Shown: positions 11,578 to 23,707 of the stretch, one piece after another
How positions within the stretch are numbered: the stretch's first letter is position 1
How the letters are laid out: every line of letters starts with the position of its first letter
From: Taxillus chinensis
Taxonomy: Eukaryota > Streptophyta > Magnoliopsida > Santalales > Loranthaceae
NCBI GenBank assembly: GCA_023512835.1
Contig: CM042088.1
Coordinates: forward strand, 16,048,986-16,112,985
Direction of reading: 5' to 3'
Length of the DNA stretch: 64,000 nt
Notes under the pieces: generated by a model
Seen by the model: only the letters and a program-made list of their open reading frames with translations
Told to the model about the DNA's origin: nothing
The model's database searches: none
Made by a program: the position numbers and the translations under genes

Positions 11578-11627
11578 GGCGGGCTTAGTGAAAACCCGAA
11601 AGGGCACTAAGAGCAAAATTCAAAGCC
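11578..11627 (+). other. Structured RNA motif, copy 2 of element 2
   Basis: The outer stem is GGC 11578-11580 with GCC 11625-11627. The middle stem is CUUAGUG 11584-11590 with CACUAAG 11605-11611. The AAAA bulge is at 11591-11594 and the apical CCC-GAAA-GGG at 11595-11604. As in element 1, two copies lie in tandem, here 85 bases apart, downstream of the coding region and upstream of the tandem repeats. Confidence 0.6.
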
Positions 11628-12864
11628 AAGCAAAGAAGGTCAAGCACTCAAGACCCAAGGTCAGTCAACATCTTCTCCAATTAAGTCACCGAGCATCGAG
11701 ATTTCGGCAATCAGATATCATCTCAGATCAAGCCTCTGCACAACAATCCCAAGATCTACAAGCGTCTTCTGCGACTGAACCCTTGAACGTCAATCAAGTT
11801 CCAAAAGCATCCCAATATTTTCTCTATTTGAGCTCCAGAGTATCAAGAGTCCAAGACTACCAAACAAGCAGCTAGAATCTCAATCAAGTCCTTAAGCCTC
11901 AAGATTCAAACAACCAGACATCCTCTCCAACCTAGCCTCTGAGTACTTAGATCCAAACTATCAGATACAATTTCCCATTTTCACATAAGTTAGCTCAGCC
12001 CATTGATATTTCATCATGAAATATTTTCAAAACCTCAAATCCATGCAAGGCCAAGCTGAAGGCTACACCTAGTTAGTTGAGACACTTTGGAAGACTTCCC
12101 CTCAAAGGCTTTTACCTTTCTCAAGCGAGAAAACAAGTGGTGATTTTACATTGCATAATTATGTTTCAAAAATTCTTTTCAACAAATTTTGTTTTTTTAA
12201 ACACAACTGCTTTGTGTGTATTACTTTTAATAAAATGCTTATACCCCAACTGAGTTTTCCAGGGTGCCACTCAGCAAGAATGCCTCGACAAAGCAAGAAA
12301 GGGTTCCCCAATTGAATGAACCTGCTCCCCAACAGAAGCCAAAACTATCGACCTCCTAGCAAGGTTTAATTGATTTGGAACAGTTTCTTGAGCATTTTGA
12401 CTGATCGAAGAAATTAAGCAAGCCTCCCTAGTAGCCGGAGTACCCTCAATTAAAGAGTTTTCCATATGAGATCTGAATTCCATTCCCCAAAGCAAACCTA
12501 GTTGAATTCCAGTAACACCAAACCCCCACCGATTTAAGCTCCCTTTTAACATAAAGTTCATCATGCATCATAGACATGCATTTCATGCAACACTTGCATA
12601 CATTCATCATTTTCTTCCATTTCGAAAATGTTGTCGCCTCATGAAGATCCCAAGAGACCATCCTCAACAAGCTTCCCCAAGTAACCAAGCTCGAAGGCTC
12701 CCACTATTCTTTGTGATTTCCCAAGCCTTAGAAGCATCGGTGACAATCAACTACAACATCTCATTTTTTTTCAGGGTAACCTCGTAGAGCGATCTCCTTC
12801 GGTGAACTCGTAGAGGGAGCCCATCGTGACTCATTAGCAATCGTTGATTTCTTTCCAGGCCCTA
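11628..12864 (+). other. 3' spacer of element 2 without recognisable genes
   Basis: Non-coding sequence with scattered 'caagcctc' and 'ctccaa' words. Open frames such as 11588-11875 run through the structured repeats and have no domain. I see no gene. Confidence 0.5.
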
Positions 12865-13420
12865 GATGCCATTTTAGTCCCTCTCTACCTTAGAGGTCAT
12901 CCCCTGTACATACCCTTATCCTTTTTATCCTTTCGGGAAGTCCCAGAGCGGGTCCCCCGCACCTATCCCACTTTTCTGTTTTATTCTTTTCAGGAAGTCC
13001 ACCGGCAGGTCTCCGGAAACTATCCTTAGTTTTAAATTTTCCTTTCAGGAAGTCCGCAGGCAGGTCCCCTACACCTATCCCACTTTTCTATTTTATTCTT
13101 TTCAGGAAGTCCACCGGCAGGTCTCCTAAACTATCCTTAGTTTTAAATTTTCCTTTCGGGAAGTCCGCAGGCAGTCCTCCTGCACCTATCCCACCTTTCT
13201 TTTTCATTCTTTCAGGAAGTCCACCGGCAGGTCCCCGGAAACTATCCTTAGTTTTTAAATTTAATTTTGGGAAGTCCGCAGGCAGTTCCCCTGCACCTAT
13301 CCCACATTTTCTTTTCAACTTCAAGTAAGTCCGCAGGTGGTTCCCCTGCACTTATCCTTTTCATTTTTTCCGTTTGGGAAGTCCGCAGGTAGTTCTCCTA
13401 CACCTATCCCACATTTACTT
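12865..13420 (+). repeat. Tandem repeats in the 3' UTR of element 2
   Basis: Imperfect units of about 55-60 bases contain 'aagtccgcaggcaggtcccctacacctatcccac' variants, alternating with 'aagtccaccggcaggtctcc...aactatccttag' variants, so the higher-order unit is about 110-115 bases. At least four higher-order units are visible. The position matches the tandem array of element 1, but the repeat sequence is unrelated. Confidence 0.8.
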
Positions 13421-13588
13421 TTCAATTCCTGTCGGCCCTAGATGCTTCTTGCTTTTTCATCGCCCTCAGAAGGCTCTTTTACTTTCGGGGACAGACCCAA
13501 CCATGAGGTTCTACATGGCTTCGACATCAGGTAAGTCAGGTAAGTGCTCCAACCCGTCCAAAATGATTCCATTTTTATCTTTGCACAC

Positions 13589-16120
13589 TGTTGGTCTACA
13601 ACTGCGCTCAAATCCGAGGTCAAACGAAGAAGTTATGGTCAACACTGTATTTGGACCGCTAACGGCGATAAACTAGCGGCCAATATTCAAAACGACACTC
13701 CGGATTAGGTCACGAACCTCATTTTCTTAATCCTCTCATCATTCTAAGACTTTTGACGTATATTGCATACACTCGCAGACATAGCTTATTTTCGAAAAAT
13801 ACAAAAAAAATGCTTTTCCTTTTTTTCTTCTTTTTTTCCGCCTGGCCACGTATCGGCTCATAATAAAATAAAAGAGAAAAAAAGAAAAAAAGAAAAAAAG
13901 AAAAAAAGAAAAACAGCCACAACATTCATACTTATCTCAAAACCGGGTGACTTCTTCTCCCCTTCTCAGCCGCGTCCTCTTCAGTCTTCCCCCGATCCAC
14001 CATGGCCGCCGCGACGCCCAGCCATCTACGTCAGCACCGGATGGCAACCGCCAGCTCTTAGCCATCATCTCCTCTCTCTCTTGGCCTCCCACAAGACCAA
14101 ATCTTAGCCGAATCAACCCATAGCTCAAACCCGAGCCCGTCCTCTCTAGCCAAGCCACCGAGCCCGTCCTCTCCAGCCAGGTCACCCTTGGCCGGACTCA
14201 ATCCATCAAACTCCTCTTTCCCTAACCCTCTATATAAATCTATCTTCAACACCAAACCAGGGGGGCTCTCACAATTAAAAAAAACTGTCTATAATATTTC
14301 AATCTCTCATTTCCCTCACGGTCTCACCCTCCATCGAGAGTCCCTTGTCCGGAAAACGCACTACTGGACGCTGCCATTGCATCCTCTGTCCCGCACGGTC
14401 CCTCTTCCACGACGATAGCTCATTGAGTGTCGATCTATCCTTTTCCCAGTACACACCAAGCCTTCCCTTTCTCTCCCTCTCGGCTCTCAGTTTCCCTCTC
14501 TGGCTTCGAAAATCCCAATACCCAAAGATCAAAACCTTCACCTCTTTCTCTTCTCGGCTCTCTCTCTACGAAAAATTTGAAAACACCACCCAACCTTCCT
14601 TCTTCTTCTTCCGTCGAACCACAACAGAGAGCCCCACCGATAAGCATGCCGCTGACCATCACCTCTGTCGCTACCGGCCACCCTCACCCTACCCTCAAAT
14701 TCATCCATTCATTCCCACGACTCGTGAAGAAGTCTCTTCAAGCTGGCAAAGTCGCCTCGCCACCCATGACGCCACTGTGCCAACCAGTAGGCCTCGACTG
14801 TCCTCCGTCACGCCTAGCCTAGACCTCCACAGCGGCGTTGACGCCCCTTTGTCGACCCGCACCCCAGCCTCTTCACGGTGTTGTCACACCAACCTGCGAC
14901 TCCAACAGCTCTAGTCGACACCGATTGTTCCAACCACCTCCCCTATTTGTCACCCCTTCTTTAACATAATAATCATCCTCTTCAAATCCGATGAAGATAC
15001 CTCCACTGAACGAGAATCGTGCTACCAACCCCTGTGCGTTTCCAAGCAGTTGAAGAAGGTGGATGACCAAGGATGAAGGGCTCACAATAGGCCTCCAACA
15101 CGCCACCTTAAGGTGACACCCATGGTTCACGGTTTTGAAGAAAAGAGTTCCTTTGGAGGAAAGGAATTTCCTTGGCCGTGGTTGTTTTTATTTCACTGTA
15201 ATGCTTTCGTTCTATTCTGTTTATTAATGCTGTCTGTTTCGTTCTATTCGTGGGTGTTTGATTGTGTGGTTGGCCATGTACACACTTGGCTAGCTATGAT
15301 ACGAATTATCTTGTGGTTTGTGGGTTTCTGTTCGTTGTATGCTTGTCATACAAACAAGCTTGTGACTTTATTTTGACTTGTTTTGGTTGTTTATTTATTG
15401 GCTTTTAACTGCTCTTTCATTTTTTTTAAACAAACCTACATTTTCATTAGCTTACGTGGTTGTCTTTTTACTGGCTTTTCAGTGTTTTTATTAATGCTAT
15501 TAGATCATTGCTTCACCGCCAGAATACCATTTGTATCGTTTTCTCTTACTGTTTTGCTGAGCATCATTCTTTCACTAGTTTTATGATGGCTTTGGGTGTG
15601 TTATTCTCTTACTGGTTTTAAAGCATTATAACTTGCCCGTTTTTAGTCTGTTTGATTTCAGTTTGGTTCCCGGTATGCTAGAACCTGTTTTAAAACCACA
15701 AAAAAAAAACGTTTAAAAAAAAAGGACTGGACGTTTTCATGGTCTGTCTTTGCTGGTTTGGTTTGTTCCCTCTCCTGTTCCTTATCTTATAGATGTCTAT
15801 GATTTGGTTAGACGGTGACATCACTGTTGGCCTACGTTTGCATTCCCACTGTTCTTTCATTTTATTTTACTTTATTTTTATTTATTTATTTATTTTCTTT
15901 CTTTTTTTTGATGTATTATTCCTCCTTATGGGTTGAGATGGCAGTGTAAAACCTTATGCGTGTTATATTGTTATGTTGTAATGTTCGTTGTATTTTGGCC
16001 TATAGGAAAGTGTTAGCATCAGGCCATTGTTAATTTTGTAACTATGGGTTATGTAACCCAATACCATTGTAACTTGTAAATCAAAAAAGAAAAGACAAAA
16101 AAAAGAGAAAAAAAAAGAAA

Positions 16121-16168
<48 letters not shown>

Positions 16169-16776
16169 GAATGACACCCTTCACACACATCACACTTGTA
16201 ATTATTCATGCATTTTTCTTTTGATTTTTACAAAAACCACAAAAAAAAAAACAAACAAACAAACAAAAAATGTTTTTTTCTTTAACAAAATTTTACTTTC
16301 TTTAAAGTTCTTTTAGAAATTCTTTTAATTCTTTATACTCCAAATATTATTTTCTAGAATTGTGCCTTTAGATTTTACTTTTACTTTAACCTTTTAAAAT
16401 TGATTTTTAGGTCATCCCTTTTAGTCTTTATGATAATTGAATTTAACTTTAACAAAATGTAGAATGTGTAAGAACCTTAGGTCCTTGGAAAAATAAATTT
16501 AGACAAGTGAAATCAAAATAAAAAGTTAAAACAAAGTAGAAATCTCCTAAATCTTAAGATAAGTACTAAAAGGGCGTCGTGGGGGTGCTAGTCCTTCCCC
16601 ATGCATAATTAAACTCCCGAACTTAGCTCCGACAACGTAGACTAATTTAGGTGACCAACTGCACCCCAAAAACAGTTGGTGGCGACTCTATGTTTTTTCA
16701 TCACCATTCGGGTGAAGGGTGGGAGAATCGCATCCCCAAAAGCGGGTTTTCCCCCGGACGAAATCGAGTGATGACA
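13589..16776 (+). repeat. 3' LTR of element 2
   Basis: The right end is clear: ...AAATCGAGTGATGACA at 16776, the same as the left LTR, followed by the unrelated flank atagg. The left end is not certain. I placed it at TGTTGGTCTACAACTG, but no clean polypurine tract abuts it, and the true start could lie anywhere from about 13430 to 13600. The LTR has TATATAAAT at 14231-14239 and an (AG)n run at 16124-16163. It keeps about 400 bases at its left that the 5' LTR has lost. Confidence 0.65.
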
Positions 16777-17752
16777 ATAGGTATGTAAGTAGAACTAGTT
16801 ACTTAGGATTTAATCCTTTTGGGACATGTTTAGACCCTAGATTAGTTTGGTTAGAGAACACTTCGGGGTAAGTGTTCTCGGATGAACAATACCAGATTCG
16901 TGGTACAATTGGGTAAAATTTAACGTGGACAGATTAAGCTAAATTTTAGTCCGTTAACATCGACGTGATGTTTTGGTTAACTTTTCTTTCTAGTCGGGTG
17001 AAACCTTCCATTGGTCGGGTAAAGCAAGTTTTCGGTGCGTTAGAATCAATGCGATATTTTAAGTAACTTTTCCTTCGATCCTGGTGAAATTTGAGATGAA
17101 CGGGTGAACAGTGTTTTTTGTTAGGTGAACATTTTTGTATTTTTAGTAAATAGCTTGTCGAACACCGTTCGAAATAAGGGGTTTTATGTGGCAATCTAAA
17201 CTCTATAGAGAAAGTTATGACTTTTCTAAGTTTGAAAAAAACATGCTCTATTCCTGTAGCCTTATTTTGTATCTGATTGATCCGTTGATGGGAAATTGAG
17301 TTAGAATGTGTGAGAGGTGGACCCTAAAGACCAAAATGAGGTTTTAATAGTATGGTATTTTATGATAATGTGTTTGCATTGAGATATTTCCGTTATGAAC
17401 ATTTTAAATGGTGATATTGTATTGTTGAGTTTGAACTGTGGATTTTATTGAGTTGTTGTATGTGATGTGGTTATGTAAAGACTTGTATTCTTGGTCCTAG
17501 GAGTAGACTCGTGTTAGAGTGAGAATTGGAATGAGTAGACATGAACATGTAATCAAGCTCGAAAAGTGTGGAAGTTTGACTATACTTGAACCCGTTTTGG
17601 AGTCCAGGAGCCCCATGGAGCAATATGGGCTTATTTGAGGGTCTTTTGGGGCATTATGGAAATTAAGATAGAGGAGAACCTTATTTTTAATTATCAGGTA
17701 AATAGTATGAGAGGAGAGATAGGATTTTTGGTGCATTTTTGGCATTTTACAC

Positions 17753-17786
17753 AAGAGAAAGAGAAAGAGAGAAAGAGAAAGAGAGA

Positions 17787-17874
<88 letters not shown>
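17753..17874 (+). repeat. (AG)n microsatellite
   Basis: A purine tract starts as 'gagaaagagagaaagagaaag' and becomes a pure AG run of about 75 bases. Overlapping Arg-Glu and Ser-Leu open frames on the two strands are artefacts of this repeat. Confidence 0.95.
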
Positions 17875-17875
<1 letters not shown>

Positions 17876-18367
17876 GCCAAGGAGTCTTTGGATCTAGAGC
17901 ATGAAGATCAAGGTTTTTCAATCATCTTTAAGACGTAAGTGCTCCTAAACTCCCTTACCGTGATCTTGTCTTGTTATGATGTGGATGGCATGGGGTGTAA
18001 TTGATCTAGTATGTTTTGGGGGAGGAACTCCTAATGTGGCTTGATCTGTGTGTTTATATGTGTATCTGATGTTACTGTGTGATTTAGAGGTATTTTAGGA
18101 AGCAATTTGTGGTGTAAGTGGGGGACTGTGCGTAAAAGTATGGTTTTTGAATGTTTGGGAGGTCGTTAGGTCGATTCCAGAAAAAGGGCGGCGGAACGAC
18201 GATGAACAATAATGTTGGGCAAACTGTGTGGTTTGCGGCGCATTTAGGGTTAAGAGTCGTAGAGTCGAAGGATAGAGTTGGAGAGTCGAAGAGTCATAGA
18301 GTCAAAGATTTAAGTTCGAAGGGTTGAAGTTCATGGGAGTTCTTTTGAGTTTTCATGGGGGAATCCC

Positions 18368-18662
18368 TCGAGGGTGTGTCTTCGAGTCTTCGAGGGAGGT
18401 TCTTCGAGGCAGATCTTTGGGTCAGTGGCTTCGGGTCTTCGAGGGAGGTTCTTCGAGGCAGACCTTCGGGTCAGTGGCTTTGGGTCTTCAAAGGAGGTCC
18501 TTCAAGGTAGACATTCGGGTCATTGGTTTTGGGTCTTCAGCAGGGGGTTCTTCGAGGTAAACCTTCGGGTCGGTGGCTTTAGGTCTTCGAGGGAGGTTCT
18601 TCAAGGCAGACCTTCAGGTCAATGGCTTTGGGTCTTCGAGGGAGGTTCTTTGAGGTGAACCT
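18368..18662 (+). repeat. Tandem repeat, about 58-base unit
   Basis: Five imperfect units of 'cttcgagggaggttcttcgaggcagaccttcgggtcagtggcttcgggt'-like sequence lie within the LTR fragment. The preceding stretch (18240-18310) contains 'gagtcgtagagtcgaagg' words. The open frames across it come from the repeat period and are not genes. Confidence 0.85.
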
Positions 18663-18765
18663 TCGGGTCCGAACTTCGGGGCTGGTCTTTCATGTGATTT
18701 CTTTGTGGCTTATGATGTAACTTGTTGTGTTGTGATTTATTGTTTATCGTGTTTAATGCTTTGAT

Positions 18766-18895
18766 TGAGGTAGCCTGTGTGGCGATGAATACGGTAGCTT
18801 TGTGTGGCGATGAACGAGGTAGCTTGTGTGGTGGTGAATAAGGTTGCCCATGTGGTGGTGTATGAGATAGCCTATGTGGCGGTAGTAACTCGTGC
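18766..18895 (+). repeat. Short tandem repeat, about 30-base unit
   Basis: Four units of 'ggtagcctgtgtggcgatgaata' variants lie immediately downstream of the 58-base repeat block, within the same LTR fragment. Confidence 0.75.
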
Positions 18896-19299
18896 AATTG
18901 ATTTATAATTTTTCACTACACATGCGCACTCATCATGCAAATACTGGGGTCATGGGATGGGTTGGGGAGACGAGATCTCTACTAAGCTGTGGTTGCTCAC
19001 CCCTCCTATTGTGATTGTCTTTCTTTTCAGGTGGGACACCAAGGTGGACGGGAGGATTTTCTTATTTGGCTGTATTTTTATTTTATGAGATGTTATTTCA
19101 TAACATTGATGTAACCCAAAGTGGAGAATGATGTAAAAGATGTTTGGTATTATTAATACACGTGTTTGGTTTTATGGATGTGTGATGTTTTTGTCGTGAT
19201 ATTCTGTGTGGGTGGTTGTTAGCCCGACCCCTTGCCTCGCTGGGTGGGTAAGGGGAGTCACAAACTGGTTTCCTTGGGTTAGAAATTTGGGACGTGACA

Positions 19300-20225
19300 A
19301 GTTATTACCCAAACTCTATTTGTAGTACTGAGATTCATTATACATGATTGAGGAAATTCCTTTGAGAAGAATTTCATTAGACCAGTCACATCACTAGGTT
19401 CCTTAAGATTTGGCCAGGACTGTAGTCCTAAGTCTCGATGTAGCACTCACGACAGTCGGCTAAGTCTACACTCATTCCTAAGGATGGGTATGGCTTTCGA
19501 GGAGGTAATTGTCATACTCGACTTAGGTGGAAAATGTTGCACTCCTTAAGTAAACAAATGTAGCATTTGCCTGGAGTGGTAAGCCATGTTGCCATGGTGG
19601 CAGGGTGTCCTCTACCTTTCAGCGTGGGTACTGGTAAGTTTGAGTGGTTACTGGGTGAAATATTATTGTACTAGTCACTACACAAGTACAAGCATACACT
19701 TATCATGCTTGCCTAAAGTGGAATGGACCGTGGAGACTTGTTCCCTATTGAGATGTGGTTTGCTCACTCTTCCTATAAACTTTTTTCCAAGGTCTAGCCA
19801 GCGATAGGTGGATAAGTCGAGGTGATAAACTTCCTTGGAGCTATGCGGTGTTTCTTTTTATTCTTTGATTTTATTGTTTTATTGTTATATACCCTATTTT
19901 GGGAAGACCTGAGACAAATGTAAATTCTGGACTTATGAGTTGAGGATAATGGTTGGTAACTTTTTTGGATGGGGTTTTTTCCAAATAAGTTTTAATGAAA
20001 CTAGTTTTTTTTGTGATGTTTTAAAAGGTTATTAATTGTTTGTCTATGTGAACATCATGTGAGAACAGATGCATGCCTTGTGGCATGCAAGACTGTTGTG
20101 TAGGTTAGGACAGCACCCATGCTATAGTCCTTCTTAGGTGTTTTGCACCAACCCCTTGACCCTCCGGGCGCGGTCATGGGCAGTCACAACCTGTTTCCAA
20201 GTTAGAAGGAAATCGGGGCATGATA
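19300..20225 (+). repeat. Second Ty3-like LTR fragment
   Basis: The end '...gttagaaggaaatcggggcatgata' (20225) and the 'gagatgtggtttgctcactcttcct' block (19745-19775) match the family of the preceding fragment. So does the 'ccttgaccctccgggcgcggtcatgggcagtcacaac' style tail. It is truncated on the left and carries no coding region. Confidence 0.4.
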
Positions 20226-21279
20226 GTACATCAAACGTCTGAGAGTTCCAAGGCATTTAATAAGAACGCTCCCCCCCATTTCCAAGAGGAGCGACTATCC
20301 CTTCCTCAACCTCTATAAAAAGGCCACTCGCCCAAAGAAAAAAAAAGGGAGGAGGATTTTTTGAGGAGTATTCTAAAAATTAAGAACAAAGCATGAGAAT
20401 TCTGGACATTCCTAAAGAGCAATACACGACTTTCCTAATCTTTTGCTGGAAAATAGCACGCCTTTTGCTACCCTTTGCTAGATCTTTCTTTGTTATTCCT
20501 CAAGCATTACAAGGAAGGAACCAAGTACTAGGAGGAATACCAGCCTTGATACTTCCAGGTTTTTCTTTATTTCTTCTTTATTTTATATTCTTATTTTTGT
20601 AGACAAAACACTAAGATAAACTCCAATTCTTTTTCTAAAACAAAGGCCCATTGGCCGTGGGATTGAGCTCCATTCTCATACCCTTGCTACTCGGCCAACA
20701 CCGACCGTAGTAATGAATTCGAGCTTCACATTATGCTCTTCATGCTACCAGACCTTCTTTATGTTTTCTTAGATAAGACACAAAGATAAATTTAAATCTT
20801 TTTCTAGAAAGTGAAAGGCCCCAACGACCATGGGATTGGGTGTCATGCTCACATCCCTTCCATTCAGACCCATATCGATTGTGGCAATAGTCTTTTATCT
20901 TAGTAAGTTTTCTTCTACATCATTGCCACCAGGGATCAATTCCCACATTTGGTTTTCCTAAATAAAACCTCCCTCATCCCTAAAAAAAATTAAAACAAGC
21001 AAGTACCCATAGACAAAGATCGGATCAATTTTGGGCATTGTGGGGATGTGAGAGTACTTCTCCCTTCCTCACATGTAACTAACTCCCGAACTTATTCTCT
21101 AGAATCGTAAACCCCTCTATGTGACCAAATGCACCTTCATTTTTATTTGGTGGTGACTCATTCTTTTTTCTTATTTCGGTTCTATGTGAGCTATAATAAT
21201 GATGGCTCAATGACCAAATCTCCATCCAAAAGAGTATTTCACGCCAGTCACGAGCTCCGGACAACACCGAGTGATGACA
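20226..21279 (+). repeat. Right part of a Tat-type LTR
   Basis: The sequence runs from U3 ('caaggcatttaataagaac', then a TATAAAAA-like site near 20314) to the U5 tail with 'tttggtggtgactc' and the terminal 'ccgagtgatgaca' at 21279. These are the hallmarks of the other Tat-type LTRs here. Its left end is missing. At its right end it abuts a copia reverse transcriptase at the catalytic ADD motif, so it either inserted there or was joined there by deletion. Confidence 0.6.
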
Positions 21280-21832
21280 ATTATATCATCTGCAAGCATA
21301 ATGATTATTAGTTGGCTTCTATCACTCTTCCTAATGTACAAGTTGTTGTCTACTGTACCTTTCTTGAATTGAAGTCTTCTTAAATACTTATCCAACCTAG
21401 AATACCATACTCTTGGCACCTACTTCAAGCCATATAGAGCTTTCTTCAACCGACACACTTTAGTCTTATCATCCTTGAGTATGAAATTATTAGGCCATTC
21501 CATATAGACTTCCTCCTGTGAATCTCTATTCAAAAAAGCTGGCTTCACATCCATTTGAAAAATCTTATACCTTTAACGTGTAACAACCACCAAAAACATC
21601 CAAATACTCTCCAATTTAGCAACAAAGGCAAATGTTTCATCAAAATCTACACCTTCCACCTGTGAATAGACTTTACAAACTAACCATGCCTTGTTTTGGA
21701 TGATTTTGCCATCCTTATTCATCTTATTTTTGTATACCCATTTACAGCCAATTATATTTTTGTTCTTGGGTCTATCTACCAACTCTCATATACCATTCTT
21801 CTCTATTTGGTCAAGCTCCTCATCCATACCTT
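21280..21832 (-). pseudogene. Ty1/copia reverse transcriptase fragment
   Basis: Read leftwards, this covers the N-terminal half of a copia reverse transcriptase. Landmarks are [63 protein letters not shown], then VPRVWYSRLDKYL and a final LADDII just before the LTR boundary. A stop after ALYGLK and a frameshift near 21575 disable it. The catalytic pair of aspartates is the last thing preserved; the rest of the domain and RNase H are gone. Confidence 0.75.
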
Positions 21833-21878
21833 TGTCCTCGGTGTTATGCGGTTAGAACTCACTAATTCTGAAAACTCT

Positions 21879-22022
21879 AAGGTGATAGATTACAGAATAG
21901 ACAAAGAGCTATGGGAAAGACTAAAAAGCATCTACCAAGGGGATAGCAGAATAAAAGAGGCCAAACTACAGGTGTTCATCAAGAGATTTAACTCTCTAAG
22001 GAGGTTTATTTGTTATGATTGA
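21879..22022 (+). pseudogene. Copia gag (UBN2-type) fragment
   Basis: About 48 codons read VIDYRIDKELWERLKSIYQG, then DSRIKEAKLQVFIKRFNSL, a pattern typical of the gag-polypeptide domain of copia elements (compare AKEVWDKLCLIYEGD in element B). It is on the opposite strand to the adjacent reverse transcriptase scrap, so the two come from different insertions or from a rearranged one. No start, zinc knuckle or LTR remains. Confidence 0.6.
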
Positions 22023-23707
22023 GACTCGCATGTAGTAACCCCAAGGGGGATAAATAGTGTATCATTTGAATTAAGATGAAATGAGATTTCTACTTGACAT
22101 AAATGTCTACATGTATGGTTTGTATAATGAGCAGGTGTGGATGATACTTGTGTTAGGGTCCCCTTTAGGTGTTATTGCAATAACCCGGGTTTGAGGAATT
22201 GAGGAGTTGGCCTTGGAATGAGGTAAAGGTTATAAAGATGACATTTTGTGCTTGGTTAAGGACTTGAGTGCTTCACTTGCAGGAGTCCAAGGGTGTGAGC
22301 ACCTCAGACAGGGTTCTCACGAGCGGGGGTCAAGGGGGTAGAGCCCCTACTGGGTCAGGGGTAGTGCCCCAGAAGCCAAATTATTTTGGAGAGGTTGAAC
22401 TAGATGGTCGATTAACATTTAATCAACGTGGCATGTGGTCGATGCGAGATTGTGTGGTCGACGTGGCCAACCTAACATCTATTAGTCATTGTCGGCCAAA
22501 GGGAGATTCTAGAAACATTTCTCAAAGGATGCTCAACCTAGCTCTAATTATGTTGTGTGGTCAATAAGGTTGATGTGGCATCATGTCAACCATAAATTTG
22601 TTGTTGATGTGAGGTCAACCTCCCTTGGTCAATGTGGGGTGTCTAGTCGATGCGAGAAATTGTGGTTGATATTGGTTGATATGTTTATTTTTGTCGATGT
22701 TGATTTGCACATGACCTATTTTTTTGACTACATTTGCTGTTTTTTTAGGGAGTCGCATTATTTGTCTACGATGATAGAAACATTAGAAGGGAGAAAGAGC
22801 AAAATCCTATTTTTGGGAGATCATTGATGATTGCTTCATTCTTGAGAGTGGGAGGCATCTAACAAAGAGAAGCAAGGAGAAAGGAGCGTCTGTGATTCAA
22901 AACCCTAAAAATCCAATTGAATTCAAGGTAGGCATCTGTGAATGTTAGCCTGAGGGCATACTTTATGTCTATGGTTATGTTGTGTGTTACGTTGTAGTTT
23001 GTTCCATTTCACGCTCTTTAGGCTCATCACCATTGTAGGGTTTTATAGGGATCCTAGGGTTTGTGTAAGGGATTGTGGTTATACTAAAATTCTGAGTAGA
23101 GCTTAGTACGTGTCGAAATGAAATTAGGATTCTGTGTTTGAGTTGTGATGTGTTTGATAAATTGTGTTATAATGAGGTGATCATGCTCTTTTGAGCTATT
23201 ATCATGTGTTTATTTCATGCCTTGAGGAGTGCTTATGTTATGTTTATAATGAATATCATGTTAAAACTGTGTTTGCTTTGTATAAGCTTCCTTAAACTGA
23301 TGTTTGTATGACTGAGGATGGGCTTATGTGGCTTAGGTTGAAGTAATCGATATGGTTGAGGTTGAGGAGGCTTGTATTGTAAGATCCGTAAAATTTTCTA
23401 GCTATTTAAGTTCTTCCTTAGATAGTAATAATAACAATATAATAATAAAGTCATTACTAACAATAGTTAGAAAGAATATTTTAGATATTATCACGATAAA
23501 AATAAGTACCCAATATAGTCATTTAAATAGCATGTGACTAGTAAGTAGCTGTTAGAATAGTAAGTAGCCGTTGGAATAGTAACTAGCCGTTGGAATAAGT
23601 AACTAGCCGTTATGAATAGTATCCGTTTGAATTGTTATAAATAGGTATGAGTATGAGATTTTATTTATAAGAGAGTATAAAAGTAAGAAGAATAATAATA
23701 AGAGGTT

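Larger units (their letters stand above)
4968..16776 (+). mobile_element. Element 2: non-autonomous gag-only Tat-lineage LTR retrotransposon
   Basis: The LTR pair (4968-7773 and about 13589-16776) shares sequence over some 2.8 kb and identical ends (GATGACA). Between them lie, in order, an Arg-tRNA-type primer-binding site, a leader, a single long gag frame, a spacer with no protease, reverse transcriptase or integrase, two copies of a structured RNA motif, and 3' tandem repeats. The gag resembles Tat/Ogre Gag, so the element probably relied on pol from an autonomous relative, as described for gag-only terminal-repeat retrotransposons (TR-GAG). The 3' flank after the LTR is atagg. The matching left TSD cannot be found because the 5' LTR is truncated at about 4968. 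Confidence 0.75.
16777..19299 (+). repeat. Ty3-like LTR fragment (chromovirus-type end)
   Basis: Element 2 appears inserted into this older sequence. It ends with '...gggttagaaatttgggacgtgaca' at 19299 and carries the '...ctgtggttgctcacccctcc...ttttcaggtgggacacc' block at 18985-19045. Related ends recur at 20225 and 39925, which defines one repeat family. I infer chromovirus (Tekay/Del-like) LTRs from the style of the ends. No coding region is attached here, and the left part is not present next to the inserted element. Confidence 0.45.
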
